A stretch of DNA of 64,000 nucleotides, taken from assembly GCA_028869255.1 (NCBI GenBank), contig CP110972.1, positions 3,725,001-3,789,000 on the forward strand, in the 5' to 3' direction. Under the pieces are notes generated by a model. That model searched no databases and was not told the origin of the DNA. It worked only from the letters and a program-made list of their open reading frames with translations. Both the position numbers and the translations under genes were made by a program. This DNA is from Pseudomonas poae. GTDB lineage: Bacteria > Pseudomonadota > Gammaproteobacteria > Pseudomonadales > Pseudomonadaceae. Below, in pieces: positions 10,150 through 19,680 of this stretch. Numbering within the stretch: the first letter of the stretch is position 1; each line of letters opens with the position of its first letter.

Positions 10150-11172
10150 TCAATGGGCGGCACCATCGCGACGCGCTTTAGGCAGGATCGCGAGGAAGTT
10201 ATCCCGCGCAACTTTGTGGGCCACGTCTTCGGGCAGCGCATCGAGGAAGGGTTCAAAGCGGCGCATCTCCTTACCCAATTTATTGAAGCGCCCTACAACG
10301 TCCGAACCCAGCATAAAGCGCTCCGGGAAGCGCTCCACCAGCGCTAACCACTCCGGCCGGGGCTTGCCCGCATCGTCCAGCAAGTAAGGCGTGAGCATGC
10401 TCCATGACAGGTCGATGTACAGGTTGGGGTAGGCTTCCAACAGGCGGCTCAGGGTGGGCAGCAAAAAATCCATCTGCTTCTGGTGGCGGTGAATCTCCTT
10501 GCTGGTGCCGGCATGGGCCCAGATAAAGCGCGTGTGAGGATGATTGCGCAGCGATTCTTCGACCTCCGCCAGGTACAGCGGGTTGCGCTCGCGCTTGGAG
10601 GTGATATTGGAATGCAGCATCACCGGCAGGTCATTTTCGGCGGCCAGGTGATAGATGCGTGTCATGGCTTCGTTGTTGGCGCGCGGGGTATCGCCGGAGG
10701 TCAGGGCCGTCAGGTCGTCGTGACGGGTAAACACCTCGCCGATGCCCTGCCACAACCCCGGGTTGAGGTCGAGCATGCGCTGGATATGAGCGGCGGAGTT
10801 CTTGTCGTTGGGGTTGAAGCCGGACAAAAACGGATGAAAATGCTGGCGTTGCTCAGGCGTGAGTTTATTGACCGCCGCCGCGACAATTACATCGGTGGCG
10901 CTGTACCAATAGGCATCGGCATCGTCACCGGCGTAGTAACGCGGGCGTTTGGGCTCGTCTTCGTGCCATTTCTTGGCCACCGGAATCCCGGAAATCATCA
11001 CGTGTTCAATGTGATTCTCGGCCATGGCCTTGAGCAATTTGTCCATGCCCGCGGTTTCCTGGAAGAAATCCACGTAATGCAGGTGCGCATCGCTGTAGGC
11101 ATAGTCGCGGGCCTGCGCGGCAAGGCTGCCGGCGGCGAGTAACAGGGCAAGACTCAGGTGGGTCCAGGGCAC
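10150..11172 (-). CDS. Exported amidohydrolase-family protein
   Basis: 340 residues with a clear signal peptide (LSLALLLAAGSLAAQA, residues 6-21), so probably periplasmic. The mature part is an amidohydrolase-2 type TIM barrel. His30 and His32 (SDAHLHYVD) begin the metal site, further ligand histidines lie in VMLHSNIT and FIWAHAGTS, and the late Asp is in MLGSDVVGR. The substrate is unknown; relatives include decarboxylases and lactonases. It is followed on the same strand by the broken chemoreceptor with about 100 bases between, so no operon is evident. Confidence 0.8.
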   Translation of the reverse strand: MPWTHLSLALLLAAGSLAAQARDYAYSDAHLHYVDFFQETAGMDKLLKAMAENHIEHVMISGIPVAKKWHEDEPKRPRYYAGDDADAYWYSATDVIVAAAVNKLTPEQRQHFHPFLSGFNPNDKNSAAHIQRMLDLNPGLWQGIGEVFTRHDDLTALTSGDTPRANNEAMTRIYHLAAENDLPVMLHSNITSKRERNPLYLAEVEESLRNHPHTRFIWAHAGTSKEIHRHQKQMDFLLPTLSRLLEAYPNLYIDLSWSMLTPYLLDDAGKPRPEWLALVERFPERFMLGSDVVGRFNKLGKEMRRFEPFLDALPEDVAHKVARDNFLAILPKARRDGAAH

Positions 11173-11311
11173 GGTACAACCTCAAATGGGCTCAATACCG
11201 GTAGACCTTGTGCGGCATAAACGGGTTCACCGGCAAAAATCGCGGAACACCCAAGTGCCAGCATGCTCTATAACTGCATGACCTTCATCCTGCCCACTTG
11301 TGAGGTTCACC

Positions 11312-11728
11312 ATGCCTGTTACCGTCAATACCCTGAACCACGACAACTTTCGCCATAGCGTGAATATCAACAATCACGAACTGTTCACCGACCTGCCCAA
11401 AAGCCTGGGCGGTGACGACTCGGCGCCCTCCCCCCACGACTACTTCGATGCAGCGCTGGCCTCGTGCAAGGCGCTGACCGTGAAGCTTTACGCGCAGAAA
11501 AAGGATATCCCGCTCACCGGCGTGACGGTGGAGGTCACCCACGACGCCACCGAAGAGCAAAAGGGCAAATACAAGCTCAGCGTCAAGCTGACCCTCAAGG
11601 GCGTGCTCACCGATGAGCAGCGCGACGAGTTGCACCACGTGGCCGACCGCTGCCCGGTGCACAAGCTGATGACCACCGCCGAGGTCACGATCGAGACTAA
11701 ATTGTCGGAAGGCGCCTTCAGCCAATAG
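11312..11728 (+). CDS. OsmC-family peroxiredoxin-like protein
   Basis: 138-residue cytosolic protein. OsmC/Ohr-fold proteins reduce organic hydroperoxides with two cysteines. Here these are Cys52 (ALASCKALTVKLYA) and Cys114 (DRCPVHKLM), both in the family positions. The ATG at 11312 is chosen because GTGAGG just upstream serves as the ribosome site; the GTG at 11300 would add four residues. This is the YhfA-like subgroup by sequence, not Ohr. A pirin gene follows 64 bases downstream on the same strand. Confidence 0.9.
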   Translation: MPVTVNTLNHDNFRHSVNINNHELFTDLPKSLGGDDSAPSPHDYFDAALASCKALTVKLYAQKKDIPLTGVTVEVTHDATEEQKGKYKLSVKLTLKGVLTDEQRDELHHVADRCPVHKLMTTAEVTIETKLSEGAFSQ

Positions 11729-11792
11729 CGGCAACCTCCCGTCGAGCGGGTTATGCTCAGCAGCATCCAACCCGCTCAGACTGGGACGCACC

Positions 11793-12659
11793 ATGACCAC
11801 CCTCACCGTGATCCGCCCTCGCGCCGAAGATGTCGAAGGCCAGCCCATCCTGCGGCCGCTGCCATCGCGGGAATGCCGTAGCGTCGGGCCCTTTGTGTTT
11901 TTCGACCATATGTTGCCGACCCGCTATGCGCCGGGCACCGGCATGAATATCCGCCAGCATCCGCATATTGGCCTGTCCACGCTCACCTACCTGTTTGAAG
12001 GCGCGCTGCAACACAAGGACAGCCTGGGCTCGGACCAAGTGGTGCAGGCCGGTGATGTGAGCTGGATGACCGCCGGCAGCGCGATTGCCCACGTCGAGCG
12101 CACGCCCGATGCGCTGAAGGCCAGCGGTTTCAACCTGCATGGGCTGCAAGTGTGGCTGGCGTCGCCCCAGCACCACGAGACAGGGCCAGGGCATTACAGC
12201 CATCACCCGGCCGCGAGCCTGCCGGTGAGTGACAACCTCGGCGTGCAGCTTCGCTTGATCGCCGGCAGCGGGTTCTGCCTCAAATCGCCGGTGCCGGTGC
12301 TGTCGCCCACGCTGTATGCCGAGGTGCAGATGCAGACGGCCACCACCCTGCTGATCCCGGATGAATACGAGGAGCGTGCGGTGTATGTGCTTGCGGGCGA
12401 GGCGCAGTTGGACGGTGAGGCATTGGAGGTGCACAGCCTGGTGGTGTTGCCGGCCGGGCAGGAAATGACCCTATTTGCCGAAACGGACTGCCACCTGATG
12501 GTGTTCGGCGGCGCGCCGCTGGATGGGCCACGGCGGATCAACTGGAATTTCGTGGCGAGTGATCCGGCGGTGATCGAGCAGGCCAGGCAGCGGTGGGCGG
12601 CAGGGGATTGGCCGACGGTGCCCGGTGAGTCTGAAAGAATTGAGTTGCCTTTGAGATAG
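11793..12659 (+). CDS. Pirin-family protein
   Basis: 288-residue bicupin. The N-terminal cupin has the metal-binding histidines at about 56 and 58 (IRQHPHIGLSTLTYLFEG) and DVSWMTAGSAIAHVER supplying further ligands, as in YhhW/pirin proteins, some of which have quercetinase activity. The second cupin has lost metal ligands as usual. It lies 64 bases after the OsmC gene and may be cotranscribed. A REP doublet follows immediately instead of a clear terminator. Confidence 0.9.
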   Translation: MTTLTVIRPRAEDVEGQPILRPLPSRECRSVGPFVFFDHMLPTRYAPGTGMNIRQHPHIGLSTLTYLFEGALQHKDSLGSDQVVQAGDVSWMTAGSAIAHVERTPDALKASGFNLHGLQVWLASPQHHETGPGHYSHHPAASLPVSDNLGVQLRLIAGSGFCLKSPVPVLSPTLYAEVQMQTATTLLIPDEYEERAVYVLAGEAQLDGEALEVHSLVVLPAGQEMTLFAETDCHLMVFGGAPLDGPRRINWNFVASDPAVIEQARQRWAAGDWPTVPGESERIELPLR

Positions 12660-12660
12660 C

Positions 12661-12735
12661 CATCGCAGGCAAGCCAGCCCCCACATTTACCGGTGTACGC
12701 CGATCAAAATGTGGGAGCCGGGCTTGCCCGCGATG
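12661..12735. repeat. REP doublet
   Basis: ATCGCAGGCAAGCCAGC...CCCAC at 12662-12684 is facing GTGGGAGCCGGGCTTGCCCGCGAT at 12711-12734. The two halves are of different flavours. Confidence 0.8.
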
Positions 12736-12758
12736 AGGCCGGAGCAGGCGCTGAAGAA

Positions 12759-13490
12759 TCAGCCCTTGAACACTTCATCCAGCAAGTTATGCATCGACTG
12801 GAACGCCCGCGCAGCGGTCTTCGCGTCGTACATCATCTTGCCCGGCACGTTGGCGTGCGGGTCGGTGAAGGAATGCACCGCGCCGCCGTAGCTCAGCAGT
12901 TGCCAATCCACACCGGCCGCGTTCATTTCATCTTCAAATGCCGGCAGTTGCTCTTTCGGCACCAGGGGGTCGGAGGCGCCGTGCAGCACCAGCACTGAAC
13001 CCTTGATGTTCTTCGCGTCGGCCGGGTTCGGCGTGTCGAGGGTGCCGTGGAACGAGATGGCAGCCTTCAACGGCGCGCCGGTACGGGCCAGCTCCAGGGA
13101 GCAGCAACCGCCGAAGCAGAAACCAAAGGTCGCCAGCTTCGAGGTATCCACCGCCGCTTCGGTCTGGCCTTGCAGTTGCTCGAAGGCCGCCTGCATGCGC
13201 TTGTTCAACAACACACGGTCGTTCTTCAGCGGCATCATCGCAGCGCCGGCTTCATCGCCATTGGTCGGGCGCACAGTTTGCCCGTACAGGTCGGCGATCA
13301 GCACCACGTAGCCTTTGCCGGCAACGGCCTTGGCGATCTCTTCAGCACCCGCACTCACACCCATCCAGTTCGGCGCCATCAACAGGCCCGGGAGCGGGCC
13401 CTTGTGGCTGGCATCGAACGCCAGACGGCTTTCGTAAGACTGGCCATCAAGCTGATAGACCACGGAACGCACAGTGACTTGGCTCATCAT
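12759..13490 (-). CDS. Dienelactone hydrolase family protein
   Basis: 243-residue cytosolic alpha/beta hydrolase. The family triad is visible as Cys125 in GFCFGG, Asp174 in GASDPLVP and His206 in GAVHSFTDP. Family members open dienelactones in chlorocatechol degradation, but no aromatic pathway genes are near, so the substrate is unknown. The ATG at 13490 follows a GGAGTAAATG ribosome site. It lies downstream of htpG, separated by a terminator at 13519-13542. Confidence 0.9.
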   Translation of the reverse strand: MMSQVTVRSVVYQLDGQSYESRLAFDASHKGPLPGLLMAPNWMGVSAGAEEIAKAVAGKGYVVLIADLYGQTVRPTNGDEAGAAMMPLKNDRVLLNKRMQAAFEQLQGQTEAAVDTSKLATFGFCFGGCCSLELARTGAPLKAAISFHGTLDTPNPADAKNIKGSVLVLHGASDPLVPKEQLPAFEDEMNAAGVDWQLLSYGGAVHSFTDPHANVPGKMMYDAKTAARAFQSMHNLLDEVFKG

Positions 13491-13518
13491 TTACTCCAGT
13501 TGAGGTGCATGAGAACGA

Positions 13519-13542
13519 AAAAACCCGCCGAAGCGGGTTTTT
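13519..13542 (-). terminator. Terminator of htpG
   Basis: AAACCCGC (13521-13528), loop CGAA, GCGGGTTT (13533-13540), flanked by A and T runs so that it can act in both directions. It lies just after the htpG stop. Confidence 0.8.
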
Positions 13543-13553
13543 CTACAACGTTG

Positions 13554-15458
13554 TTAAACCGACAGTTCAACCAACAGCTTGTTCAGTCGGCGCACGTAGG
13601 CGGCCGGGTCCTTCAAGCTGTCGCCGGCGGCCAGCGCCGCCTGGTCGAAGAGGATGTGCGACAGGTCGCCAAAACGCTCTTCGCTCTGCTCGCCGTCGAG
13701 CTTCTCGATCAGCGGGTGAGCCGGGTTGAACTCGAAAATCGGCTTGGAGTCCGGCACCTTCTGACCGCTGGCTTCCAGGATCTGACGCATCTGCATGCCC
13801 AGGTCCTGCTCGCCGATGGCCAGAATCGCCGGGGAGTCGGTCAGACGGTGCGAAACCCGCACTTCGCTGACGGCATCGCCCAGGGACGCCTTGATCCGCT
13901 CAACCAGGCCCTCTTTGGACTTGGCGACTTCTTCGGCTTCTTTCTTCTCTTCTTCGGAGTCCAGGTTACCCAGGTCCAGGTCACCACGGGCCACGTCGAC
14001 AAAAGACTTGCCGTCGAACTCGTTGAGGTAGCTCATCAGCCACTCATCGATACGGTCGGTCAGCAGCAGCACTTCGATGCCTTTCTTGCGGAAGACTTCC
14101 AGGTGCGGGCTGTTCTTGACCTGGGCGTAGGTTTCGCCGGTCAGGTAGTAGATCTTGTCCTGACCTTCCTTGGCGCGTGCCAGGTACTCAGCCAGGGACA
14201 CAACTTGCTCGCCGTCGTCACCGTGGGTGGACGCGAAGCGCAGCAAGCCGGCGATTTTTTCCTTGTTGGCGAAATCTTCTGCCGGGCCTTCTTTCATGAC
14301 CTGGCCGAAGTTTTTCCAGAAGCCCTTGTATTGCTCAGGCTCGTTTTTCGCCAGCTTTTCCAGCATGTCGAGCACGCGCTTGGTCAGCGCCGACTTCATG
14401 GAATCGATGATCGGATCTTTCTGCAGGATTTCCCGCGACACGTTTAGCGACAGGTCGTTGGAGTCAACCACGCCCTTGATAAAGCGCAGGTACAACGGCA
14501 GGAAGGATTCTGCCTGGTCCATCACGAACACGCGCTGCACGTAGAGCTTCAAGCCCTTCGGCGCTTCACGCTGGTACAGGTCGAACGGAGCACGGGCCGG
14601 CACGTAGAGCAGCGAGCTGTATTCCAGCTTGCCTTCGACCTTGTTATGGCTCCAGCTCAGCGGGTTCTCGTAGTCGTGACCGATGTGCTTGTAGAACTCC
14701 TGATATTCCTCGTCCTTGATTTCGGTACGCGGACGGGTCCATAGGGCACTGGCGCGGTTGACGGTTTCCCATTCCAGCGCGGGCTTTTCTTCGCCTTCGG
14801 CAGCAGCCTGCTCTTTCGGCAACTCGATCGGCAGCGCGATATGGTCGGAATATTTCTTGATGATGTTGCGCAGGCGATAACCATCGGCGAATTCGTCTTC
14901 GCCGGATTTCAGGTGCAGCACGATGCGCGTGCCACGGTCAGCCTTGTCGACAGTGGCGATTTCGAATTCGCCCTCGCCCAGGGACGACCAGTGCACGCCT
15001 TCGCTGGCGTCGAGGCCGGCACGACGGCTGAATACTTCAACCTTGTCGGCAACGATAAAGGCCGAGTAGAAGCCCACACCGAATTGGCCGATCAGGTGCG
15101 AATCTTTTTTCTGATCGCCCGACAGGTTTTTCATGAAATCGGCGGTGCCGGATTTGGCGATGGTCCCCAGGTGGGTGATCGCATCGTCACGGCTCATGCC
15201 GATACCGTTGTCTTCGAGGGTGACGGTCTTGGCGTCCTTGTCGAAGCTCACACGGATTTTCAGTTCTGCGCCGCCTTCCAGCAACTCAGGCTTGGACAGG
15301 GCTTCGAAACGTAATTTGTCGACAGCGTCAGAGGCGTTCGAGATCAATTCGCGAAGGAAGATTTCCTTGTTGGAATACAGCGAATGGATCATGAGGTGCA
15401 GCAGTTGCTTCACCTCGGTCTGGAAGCCCAGGGTTTCCTTTTGAGTTTCCACACTCAT
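13554..15458 (-). CDS. htpG: Molecular chaperone HtpG (Hsp90)
   Basis: 634-residue ATP-dependent cytosolic chaperone. The N-terminal GHKL ATPase domain has [25 protein letters not shown] and [11 protein letters not shown]; the middle and C-terminal dimerisation domains are complete. The start at 15458 ([12 protein letters not shown]) gives the family length and leaves GGAG about 10 bases upstream; an ATG two codons earlier (15464) is possible. It corresponds to PA1596 in synteny. A sigma32 promoter was not identified in the 90 bases before the next gene. Confidence 0.97.
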   Translation of the reverse strand: MSVETQKETLGFQTEVKQLLHLMIHSLYSNKEIFLRELISNASDAVDKLRFEALSKPELLEGGAELKIRVSFDKDAKTVTLEDNGIGMSRDDAITHLGTIAKSGTADFMKNLSGDQKKDSHLIGQFGVGFYSAFIVADKVEVFSRRAGLDASEGVHWSSLGEGEFEIATVDKADRGTRIVLHLKSGEDEFADGYRLRNIIKKYSDHIALPIELPKEQAAAEGEEKPALEWETVNRASALWTRPRTEIKDEEYQEFYKHIGHDYENPLSWSHNKVEGKLEYSSLLYVPARAPFDLYQREAPKGLKLYVQRVFVMDQAESFLPLYLRFIKGVVDSNDLSLNVSREILQKDPIIDSMKSALTKRVLDMLEKLAKNEPEQYKGFWKNFGQVMKEGPAEDFANKEKIAGLLRFASTHGDDGEQVVSLAEYLARAKEGQDKIYYLTGETYAQVKNSPHLEVFRKKGIEVLLLTDRIDEWLMSYLNEFDGKSFVDVARGDLDLGNLDSEEEKKEAEEVAKSKEGLVERIKASLGDAVSEVRVSHRLTDSPAILAIGEQDLGMQMRQILEASGQKVPDSKPIFEFNPAHPLIEKLDGEQSEERFGDLSHILFDQAALAAGDSLKDPAAYVRRLNKLLVELSV

Positions 15459-15547
15459 GGTCATCAAACTCCAATTGGATGGCAGTGGCCGCGCCCTTCA
15501 GGGTTGGCGGCGGGTTGTCATCAAAGTTGGGGGCTAAGACCAGGATT

Positions 15548-16000
15548 TCAAGGGCGGGCCGGTTCCTCGATCTTGAAATGCGCACGGGCGGTGGCAATCG
15601 GTTCGGCTGCAGTGCTTTGCCAGGCGGTGATCGCCACATTCGCCACCCGTCGGCCCTGGCGCCACACCTGACATTTGGCGTAGGTATCGCGGTACTGCCC
15701 GGCGCGCAGGTAATCCAGGGAAAAGTCGATGATTTTCGGAATCCCCGGCGCGCCGGTAAACACCAGCAGATGCAGCGCCGCCGAGAGTTCCATAAAGCCG
15801 GCAATCACCCCGCCGTGGAGTGCCGGCAATATGGGGTTACCAATATTGTCCTGGTTGGCCGGCAGGCGGAACAGCAGCTCATCCCCCAGGCGCGTGCATT
15901 CGATGCCGATCAGTTTGGCGTAGGGGATCAGGTCGAGCAGTGCCTCGTAATCTCCGCGTGCATGAGCCTGCTCCAGCCGGGTCTTGAACCTGTGCGTCAT
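15548..16000 (-). CDS. PaaI-type hotdog thioesterase (second of pair)
   Basis: 150 residues forming a single hotdog domain. LPALHGGVIAGFMELSAALHLL carries the HGG signature followed by a helix, typical of PaaI/YbgC-like acyl-CoA thioesterases. The start overlaps the end of the upstream thioesterase gene by 4 bases (15997-16000), so the two are translationally coupled. The paired arrangement suggests a heteromeric enzyme, which is inference. The acyl substrate is unknown. Confidence 0.85.
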   Translation of the reverse strand: MTHRFKTRLEQAHARGDYEALLDLIPYAKLIGIECTRLGDELLFRLPANQDNIGNPILPALHGGVIAGFMELSAALHLLVFTGAPGIPKIIDFSLDYLRAGQYRDTYAKCQVWRQGRRVANVAITAWQSTAAEPIATARAHFKIEEPARP

Positions 16001-16473
16001 GCCTGCACTCCCTTGATGGCGCTGCCCAGCCCTTGTGTGCCCTTGAGGCGCTTGCCCATCCGCATAAAGGTGCCGACCACATGCGCGATAGGCTGTTGCG
16101 GGTCATCCTGATAAGCAAAACCGCGGGTAAAGATCACGTCGGTGGTGACCCGGTAGCACTGTGCAAAACCATACACTGGCTTGTGCGGTTCGGCAGGATG
16201 CATGTAGTCGACACGCAGGTCGAGGGTCGGGCACACCTCGAACTCCGGCAGCACACACAAGGTGGCCATGCCGCAGGCGGTGTCCATCAGGGAGGTCAAT
16301 GCACCGCCGTGGATAACCCCTGTAAGGGGGTCACCGACCAGTTGGGGCGCATAGGGCATGATCAGCGTGATGCCCTCCTCGCTGGCCTGATGAGCGGTAA
16401 TACCCAGCACCTGACAATGGCGCAAGGCCGATACGAAGCGTTTCGCACGCTCTAACAAGGGATTTTCGGTCAT
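15997..16473 (-). CDS. PaaI-type hotdog thioesterase (first of pair)
   Basis: 158 residues. The hotdog motif GVIHGGALTSLMDTACGMA has the conserved HGG and the acidic Asp on the following helix that serves in catalysis. TLDLRVDYMHPAEPHKPVYG matches the second strand region of acyl-CoA thioesterases. This copy keeps Asp in the helix while the downstream copy has Glu, so both may be active. No dedicated pathway genes are adjacent. Confidence 0.87.
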   Translation of the reverse strand: MTENPLLERAKRFVSALRHCQVLGITAHQASEEGITLIMPYAPQLVGDPLTGVIHGGALTSLMDTACGMATLCVLPEFEVCPTLDLRVDYMHPAEPHKPVYGFAQCYRVTTDVIFTRGFAYQDDPQQPIAHVVGTFMRMGKRLKGTQGLGSAIKGVQA

Positions 16474-16566
16474 TCGATACAGACTCTTATTTGTGTTAAT
16501 CCGCGGTATGGGCGATGCGCCTGAAAGTTCCTTGGCGCGCGTGGTTTATATATCTACGCAATAAAA

Positions 16567-16596
16567 GGAACTAATGCTGAACGCCCACGCTCGAAA
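16567..16596 (+). promoter_or_regulatory. Possible AlgU (sigma22)-type promoter for the small lipoprotein
   Basis: GGAACTA, 17 bases, then TCGAAA approximates the envelope-stress consensus GAACTT-N16/17-TCTGA. It lies about 36 bases upstream of the start codon. Weak match; treat as a suggestion. Confidence 0.35.
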
Positions 16597-16631
16597 GGCC
16601 AGTAGATATCTTCAATAAGGAGAAACACCCC

Positions 16632-16883
16632 ATGCGCAAGACTTTAGCTATTTCCATGATGTTGGCCGCTGCCCTCGGTCTCGCTGCCTGCGATAAAAAA
16701 TCCGAAGACAAAGCCCAAGACGCCGCCGCGCACTCTGAGCAAGCTCAGAAAGATATGGCGAAGGCTCAGGATAAAGTGAACGACGCTGCGAAAGAAAACG
16801 CCGATGCTGCCAAAGCTCAGGCCGAATCGAACGCCGCCGCCGCAAAAGAAGCAGCACCTGCTACCCCTGCCACCGGTTCTTGA
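16632..16883 (+). CDS. Small alanine-rich lipoprotein
   Basis: 83 residues. The signal peptide ends in the lipobox LAAC (residues 17-20), so mature lipidation at Cys20 is expected. The mature part is dominated by Ala, Lys, Glu, Asp and Gln with heptad-like spacing (QDAAAHSEQAQKDMAKAQDKV), which predicts a long amphipathic helix, and it ends in a Pro/Thr tail. The ribosome site AAGGAGAAACACCCC precedes the ATG. A strong terminator follows, so it is a single-gene unit. The function is not recognised; the composition suggests a periplasmic or outer-membrane structural or stress role (inference). Confidence 0.85.
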   Translation: MRKTLAISMMLAAALGLAACDKKSEDKAQDAAAHSEQAQKDMAKAQDKVNDAAKENADAAKAQAESNAAAAKEAAPATPATGS

Positions 16884-16913
16884 TACCGCGGCATGACATA
16901 GCCTGGCTGTAAA

Positions 16914-16945
16914 AAGAAAGCCCGCTTAGATAGCGGGCTTTTCTT
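16914..16945 (+). terminator. Terminator of the small lipoprotein gene
   Basis: The stem AAGAAAGCCCGCT / AGCGGGCTTTTCTT with a 5-base loop is followed by T-rich sequence. It is near-symmetric and could also serve the minus-strand gene ending at 16979. Confidence 0.85.
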
Positions 16946-16978
16946 TGTCTGCAGTTTTTATTTATCGCGTTATTACGA

Positions 16979-17716
16979 CTAAGTCGCGTCTTTGAGAGCC
17001 TCCGGCAAAGGCGTATCAGTTTGCGTATACACCATCACTTGCAGTACGTCGGAATGGAACTCACGACGATAAAGCACTAACACCACCCCGCTGCTCATCA
17101 ACATGAACAATCAGGGGCTGACAAACCAGGCCAGCATGGTCATGCCGAAGTAATAAGCGCGCAGGCCAAAGTTGAATTGGTTGGCGGCCATGGAGATCAC
17201 CCGCGCCGCGCGCAGGGCAAACGCCTTGCGCTCCATTTCGGACACATGCCGCTCACCGATCATCGGCGCCGACCCCACCAGCACCGCCGCGAAGTTGTAT
17301 TGGCGCATGCACCAGCTGAACGTGAAGAAGGCGTAGACGAACACCAGCGCAAGGCACAGCAATTTGATCTCCGACATCCCCTGGGAGGCCTGCTGCACCA
17401 TCGGGATATCCGCCAGCAGCGACACCGCCCTTTCAGAAGCGCCCAGCACGGTGAGAATGCCGGCGAGGATGATCAAGGTGCTGGAGGCGAAGAACGAGGC
17501 ATTGCGCTCCAGGTTGCCGATCACACTGGCGTCGGCGATGCGGTTGTCCCGCAGCAGCATGCGGCGCATCCAGTCTTCACGATACAAATGCAGCACGCTG
17601 GCCAAGCATGCAGTGTCACGGGCTTTCCAGGTGGCATAACGGGTGTAACCGCCCCAACACAGGACGAACCATAGCGCGGCGAGCAGGTGGATCTGATTGG
17701 TTTCGACGAACGACAT
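16979..17716 (-). pseudogene. DUF599 membrane protein interrupted by an in-frame TGA
   Basis: The open part (17111-17716) encodes 201 residues of a DUF599 inner-membrane protein, with hydrophobic segments near residues 8-25, 75-95, 118-138 and 185-199, stopping after AWFVSP. Reading on in the same frame gives 43 more sensible codons (LFMLMSSGVVLVLYRREFHSD and on) ending at TAG (16979-16981). The total of 245 is near the usual family length. The stop is best explained as TGG changed to TGA at 17111-17113, removing the end of the last transmembrane helix and the tail. The function of the family is unknown. Confidence 0.8.
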
Positions 17717-17762
17717 GCGGGTCCTTAGACACGTTGGATAAAGGCGAACACGGTCTGAAAAT

Positions 17763-17850
17763 GTGGGAGCGGGCTTGCTCGCGAATGCGGTGGCTCAGTT
17801 TATATATCTGGCACTGACTCACCGCATTCGCGAGCAAGCCCGCTCCCACA
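17763..17850. repeat. REP doublet (GCGGGCTTGCTCGCGAA type)
   Basis: GTGGGAGCGGGCTTGCTCG is facing CGAGCAAGCCCGCTCCCAC. Arms extend through GCGAATGCGGTG/CACCGCATTCGC, giving a long hairpin. Confidence 0.9.
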
Positions 17851-17893
17851 CTTACCGAGTTCCAACTGTAGAAGATTGTTGCCTCCCAAGCAT

Positions 17894-17927
17894 AAAAATG
17901 CCCCGTATCGACTGATACGGGGCATTT
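17894..17927 (-). terminator. Terminator of brnQ
   Basis: A 14-bp stem (AAATGCCCCGTATC paired with GATACGGGGCATTT) with loop of 4 is followed on the minus strand by a T-run. Confidence 0.85.
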
Positions 17928-17950
17928 CAGTGCAGCCTGAATCGAGCGTG

Positions 17951-19264
17951 TCAGGCGATAGCTTCGCTACGTTTGCCGAGCACACGGTCAACCACCACAG
18001 CGACCACCAGGGTCATCACCGACGGCACCAGCCACGCCAGGCCCTGCTCGCTCAACGGCAAGTTAGCCAACTGCGACGGCATCCAGCCCGCCAGCCCTGC
18101 GCCTTTGAGCGCATCGATGCACCCAAAGATGAACGACACCAGCATCACCGGCCCCACGATGCGGCCCTGCTCCTGCCAGAAGTCTTTACAGAAGCTCAGG
18201 GCCACCAGCACGATGCACGGCGGGTAGATCGCGGTGAGTACCGGGATCGAGAAGGCAATCAGCTTGGTCAGGCCCAGGTTGGACACGAACAGCGAGAACA
18301 GCGCCAGGATCACTACCAGGGCCTTGTAGGACAGTGGCAGGATCTTGCTGAAGTACTCGGCACAGGCGCAGGTCAGGCCGACGGCGGTGACCAGGCACGC
18401 CAGAGAGATCAGCACAGCGAGGAAGCCGCTGCCCAGCGAACCGAAGGTGTGTTGCACATAAGCGTGCAGCACAGCGGCACCATTGGCGGCGCCGGCGGCC
18501 ACTGCATGGCTGCCCGAACCCAGACGGAACAGGCTGACATACACCAGCGCCAGGCCCACGCCGGCAATCAGCCCGGCAATGATCGCGTAACGGGTGATCA
18601 GCTTGGGCGACTCGACTCCACGCGAACGAATGGCGTTGACGATCACAATGCCAAACACCAACGCGCCCAGGGTATCCATGGTCAGGTAACCATTGATGAA
18701 GCCTTGGGAGAACGGTGCAGCCACGTATTCCGGCGTAGCGACACCCACATCACCGGCCGGCAGGGCAAACGCGGCGATACCAAGGATGGCCAGGGCGATG
18801 ATTTTCAGCGGCGCAAGGAACCGCCCGACGGTGTCCAGCAGTCGACCTGGATACAGGGACACAAAGAACACCACCAGGAAATACACCGAGCTGTAGAGGA
18901 ACAGCGCCAGCGGGCTTTCCCCGGTCAGCGGTGCCAGGCCCACTTCAAAGGACACGGTCGCGGTGCGCGGGGTGGCGAACAGCGGCCCTACCGCCAGATA
19001 CGCCGCCGCCGCGAGCAGGCCGCCGGCGATCTTGCCGATCGGGCTGCTCAACGCGTCCATACCGCCGCCGACCTTGGCCAGGGCAATCACGGTGACCACC
19101 GGCAAACCGACTGCGGTGATCAGGAAGCCCAGCGCTGCCATCCAGACATGCGGCCCGGACTGCAAGCCGACGATAGGCGGGAAGATGATGTTGCCGGCGC
19201 CCACGAACAGGGCAAAAGTCATAAAGCCCAACGCCAGGATGTCCTGGCTTTTCAACACTTTCAT
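17951..19264 (-). CDS. brnQ: Branched-chain amino acid:cation symporter (LIVCS family)
   Basis: 437-residue inner-membrane carrier importing leucine, isoleucine and valine with a cation, equal in length to P. aeruginosa BraB. It begins [20 protein letters not shown] with the family signature GAGNIIFPP near residues 24-32, and about twelve hydrophobic segments follow. The start at 19264 is chosen because conserved sequence begins there; the ribosome site is weak (TTTCCTC). It is located just downstream of sucCD as PA1590 is. An 18-bp palindrome lies about 195 bases upstream (19458-19475). Confidence 0.93.
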   Translation of the reverse strand: MKVLKSQDILALGFMTFALFVGAGNIIFPPIVGLQSGPHVWMAALGFLITAVGLPVVTVIALAKVGGGMDALSSPIGKIAGGLLAAAAYLAVGPLFATPRTATVSFEVGLAPLTGESPLALFLYSSVYFLVVFFVSLYPGRLLDTVGRFLAPLKIIALAILGIAAFALPAGDVGVATPEYVAAPFSQGFINGYLTMDTLGALVFGIVIVNAIRSRGVESPKLITRYAIIAGLIAGVGLALVYVSLFRLGSGSHAVAAGAANGAAVLHAYVQHTFGSLGSGFLAVLISLACLVTAVGLTCACAEYFSKILPLSYKALVVILALFSLFVSNLGLTKLIAFSIPVLTAIYPPCIVLVALSFCKDFWQEQGRIVGPVMLVSFIFGCIDALKGAGLAGWMPSQLANLPLSEQGLAWLVPSVMTLVVAVVVDRVLGKRSEAIA

Positions 19265-19457
19265 TTGAGGAAATACCACACTACTGAATCGGAATTTAGA
19301 GAGGGATTCCCTATGGATGAGGGAAATACTGCCGGCCCTTATGGGGACCGAACGGTCTAGCGCGCAGCTTCCTTTTGGGAGGCGGACGCATAAAGAGGCG
19401 GCTAGGGTACAGAATTGGGCTGACAAACGCACTGTTGCGGGGCGAACTGTCCGATAA

Positions 19458-19475
19458 GCGACATATTCATGTCGC
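19458..19475. promoter_or_regulatory. Palindrome upstream of brnQ, possible operator
   Basis: GCGACAT-ATTC-ATGTCGC is a perfect 7-bp inverted repeat around 4 bases, in the non-coding stretch 19265-19508 ahead of brnQ. No known regulator was matched. Confidence 0.3.
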
Positions 19476-19508
19476 GTTTTCATACCTAATTTGACAATAC
19501 GAATCAAT

Positions 19509-19595
19509 GTGGGAGCGGGCTTGCTCGCGAATGCGGTGTATCAGTGGATAGATCCAGTGCTGACCCACCGCATTCGCGAGCAAGCCCGCTCCCAC
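19509..19595. repeat. REP doublet (GCGGGCTTGCTCGCGAA type)
   Basis: GTGGGAGCGGGCTTGCTCGCGAATGCGGTG is facing its reverse complement. It is nearly identical to the copy at 17763-17850, so the two bracket brnQ. Confidence 0.9.
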
Positions 19596-19626
19596 ATTTT
19601 GATCTTCAACAACCTGCAGAACGCAC

Positions 19627-19650
19627 AAAGGCCACCCGAAGGTGGCCTTT
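19627..19650 (-). terminator. Terminator of the suc operon
   Basis: AAAGGCCACC, loop CGAA, GGTGGCCTTT; 31 bases beyond the sucD stop. The T-run is short. Confidence 0.75.
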
Positions 19651-19680
19651 GTGGGGTGAAGCGTCAGCTAAGCGCGAGGC

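Noticed and set aside
17111..17113. TGA in the DUF599 gene as a selenocysteine codon
   Set aside because: The family position fits Trp, no SECIS-like hairpin is obvious next to it, and DUF599 proteins are not selenoproteins.
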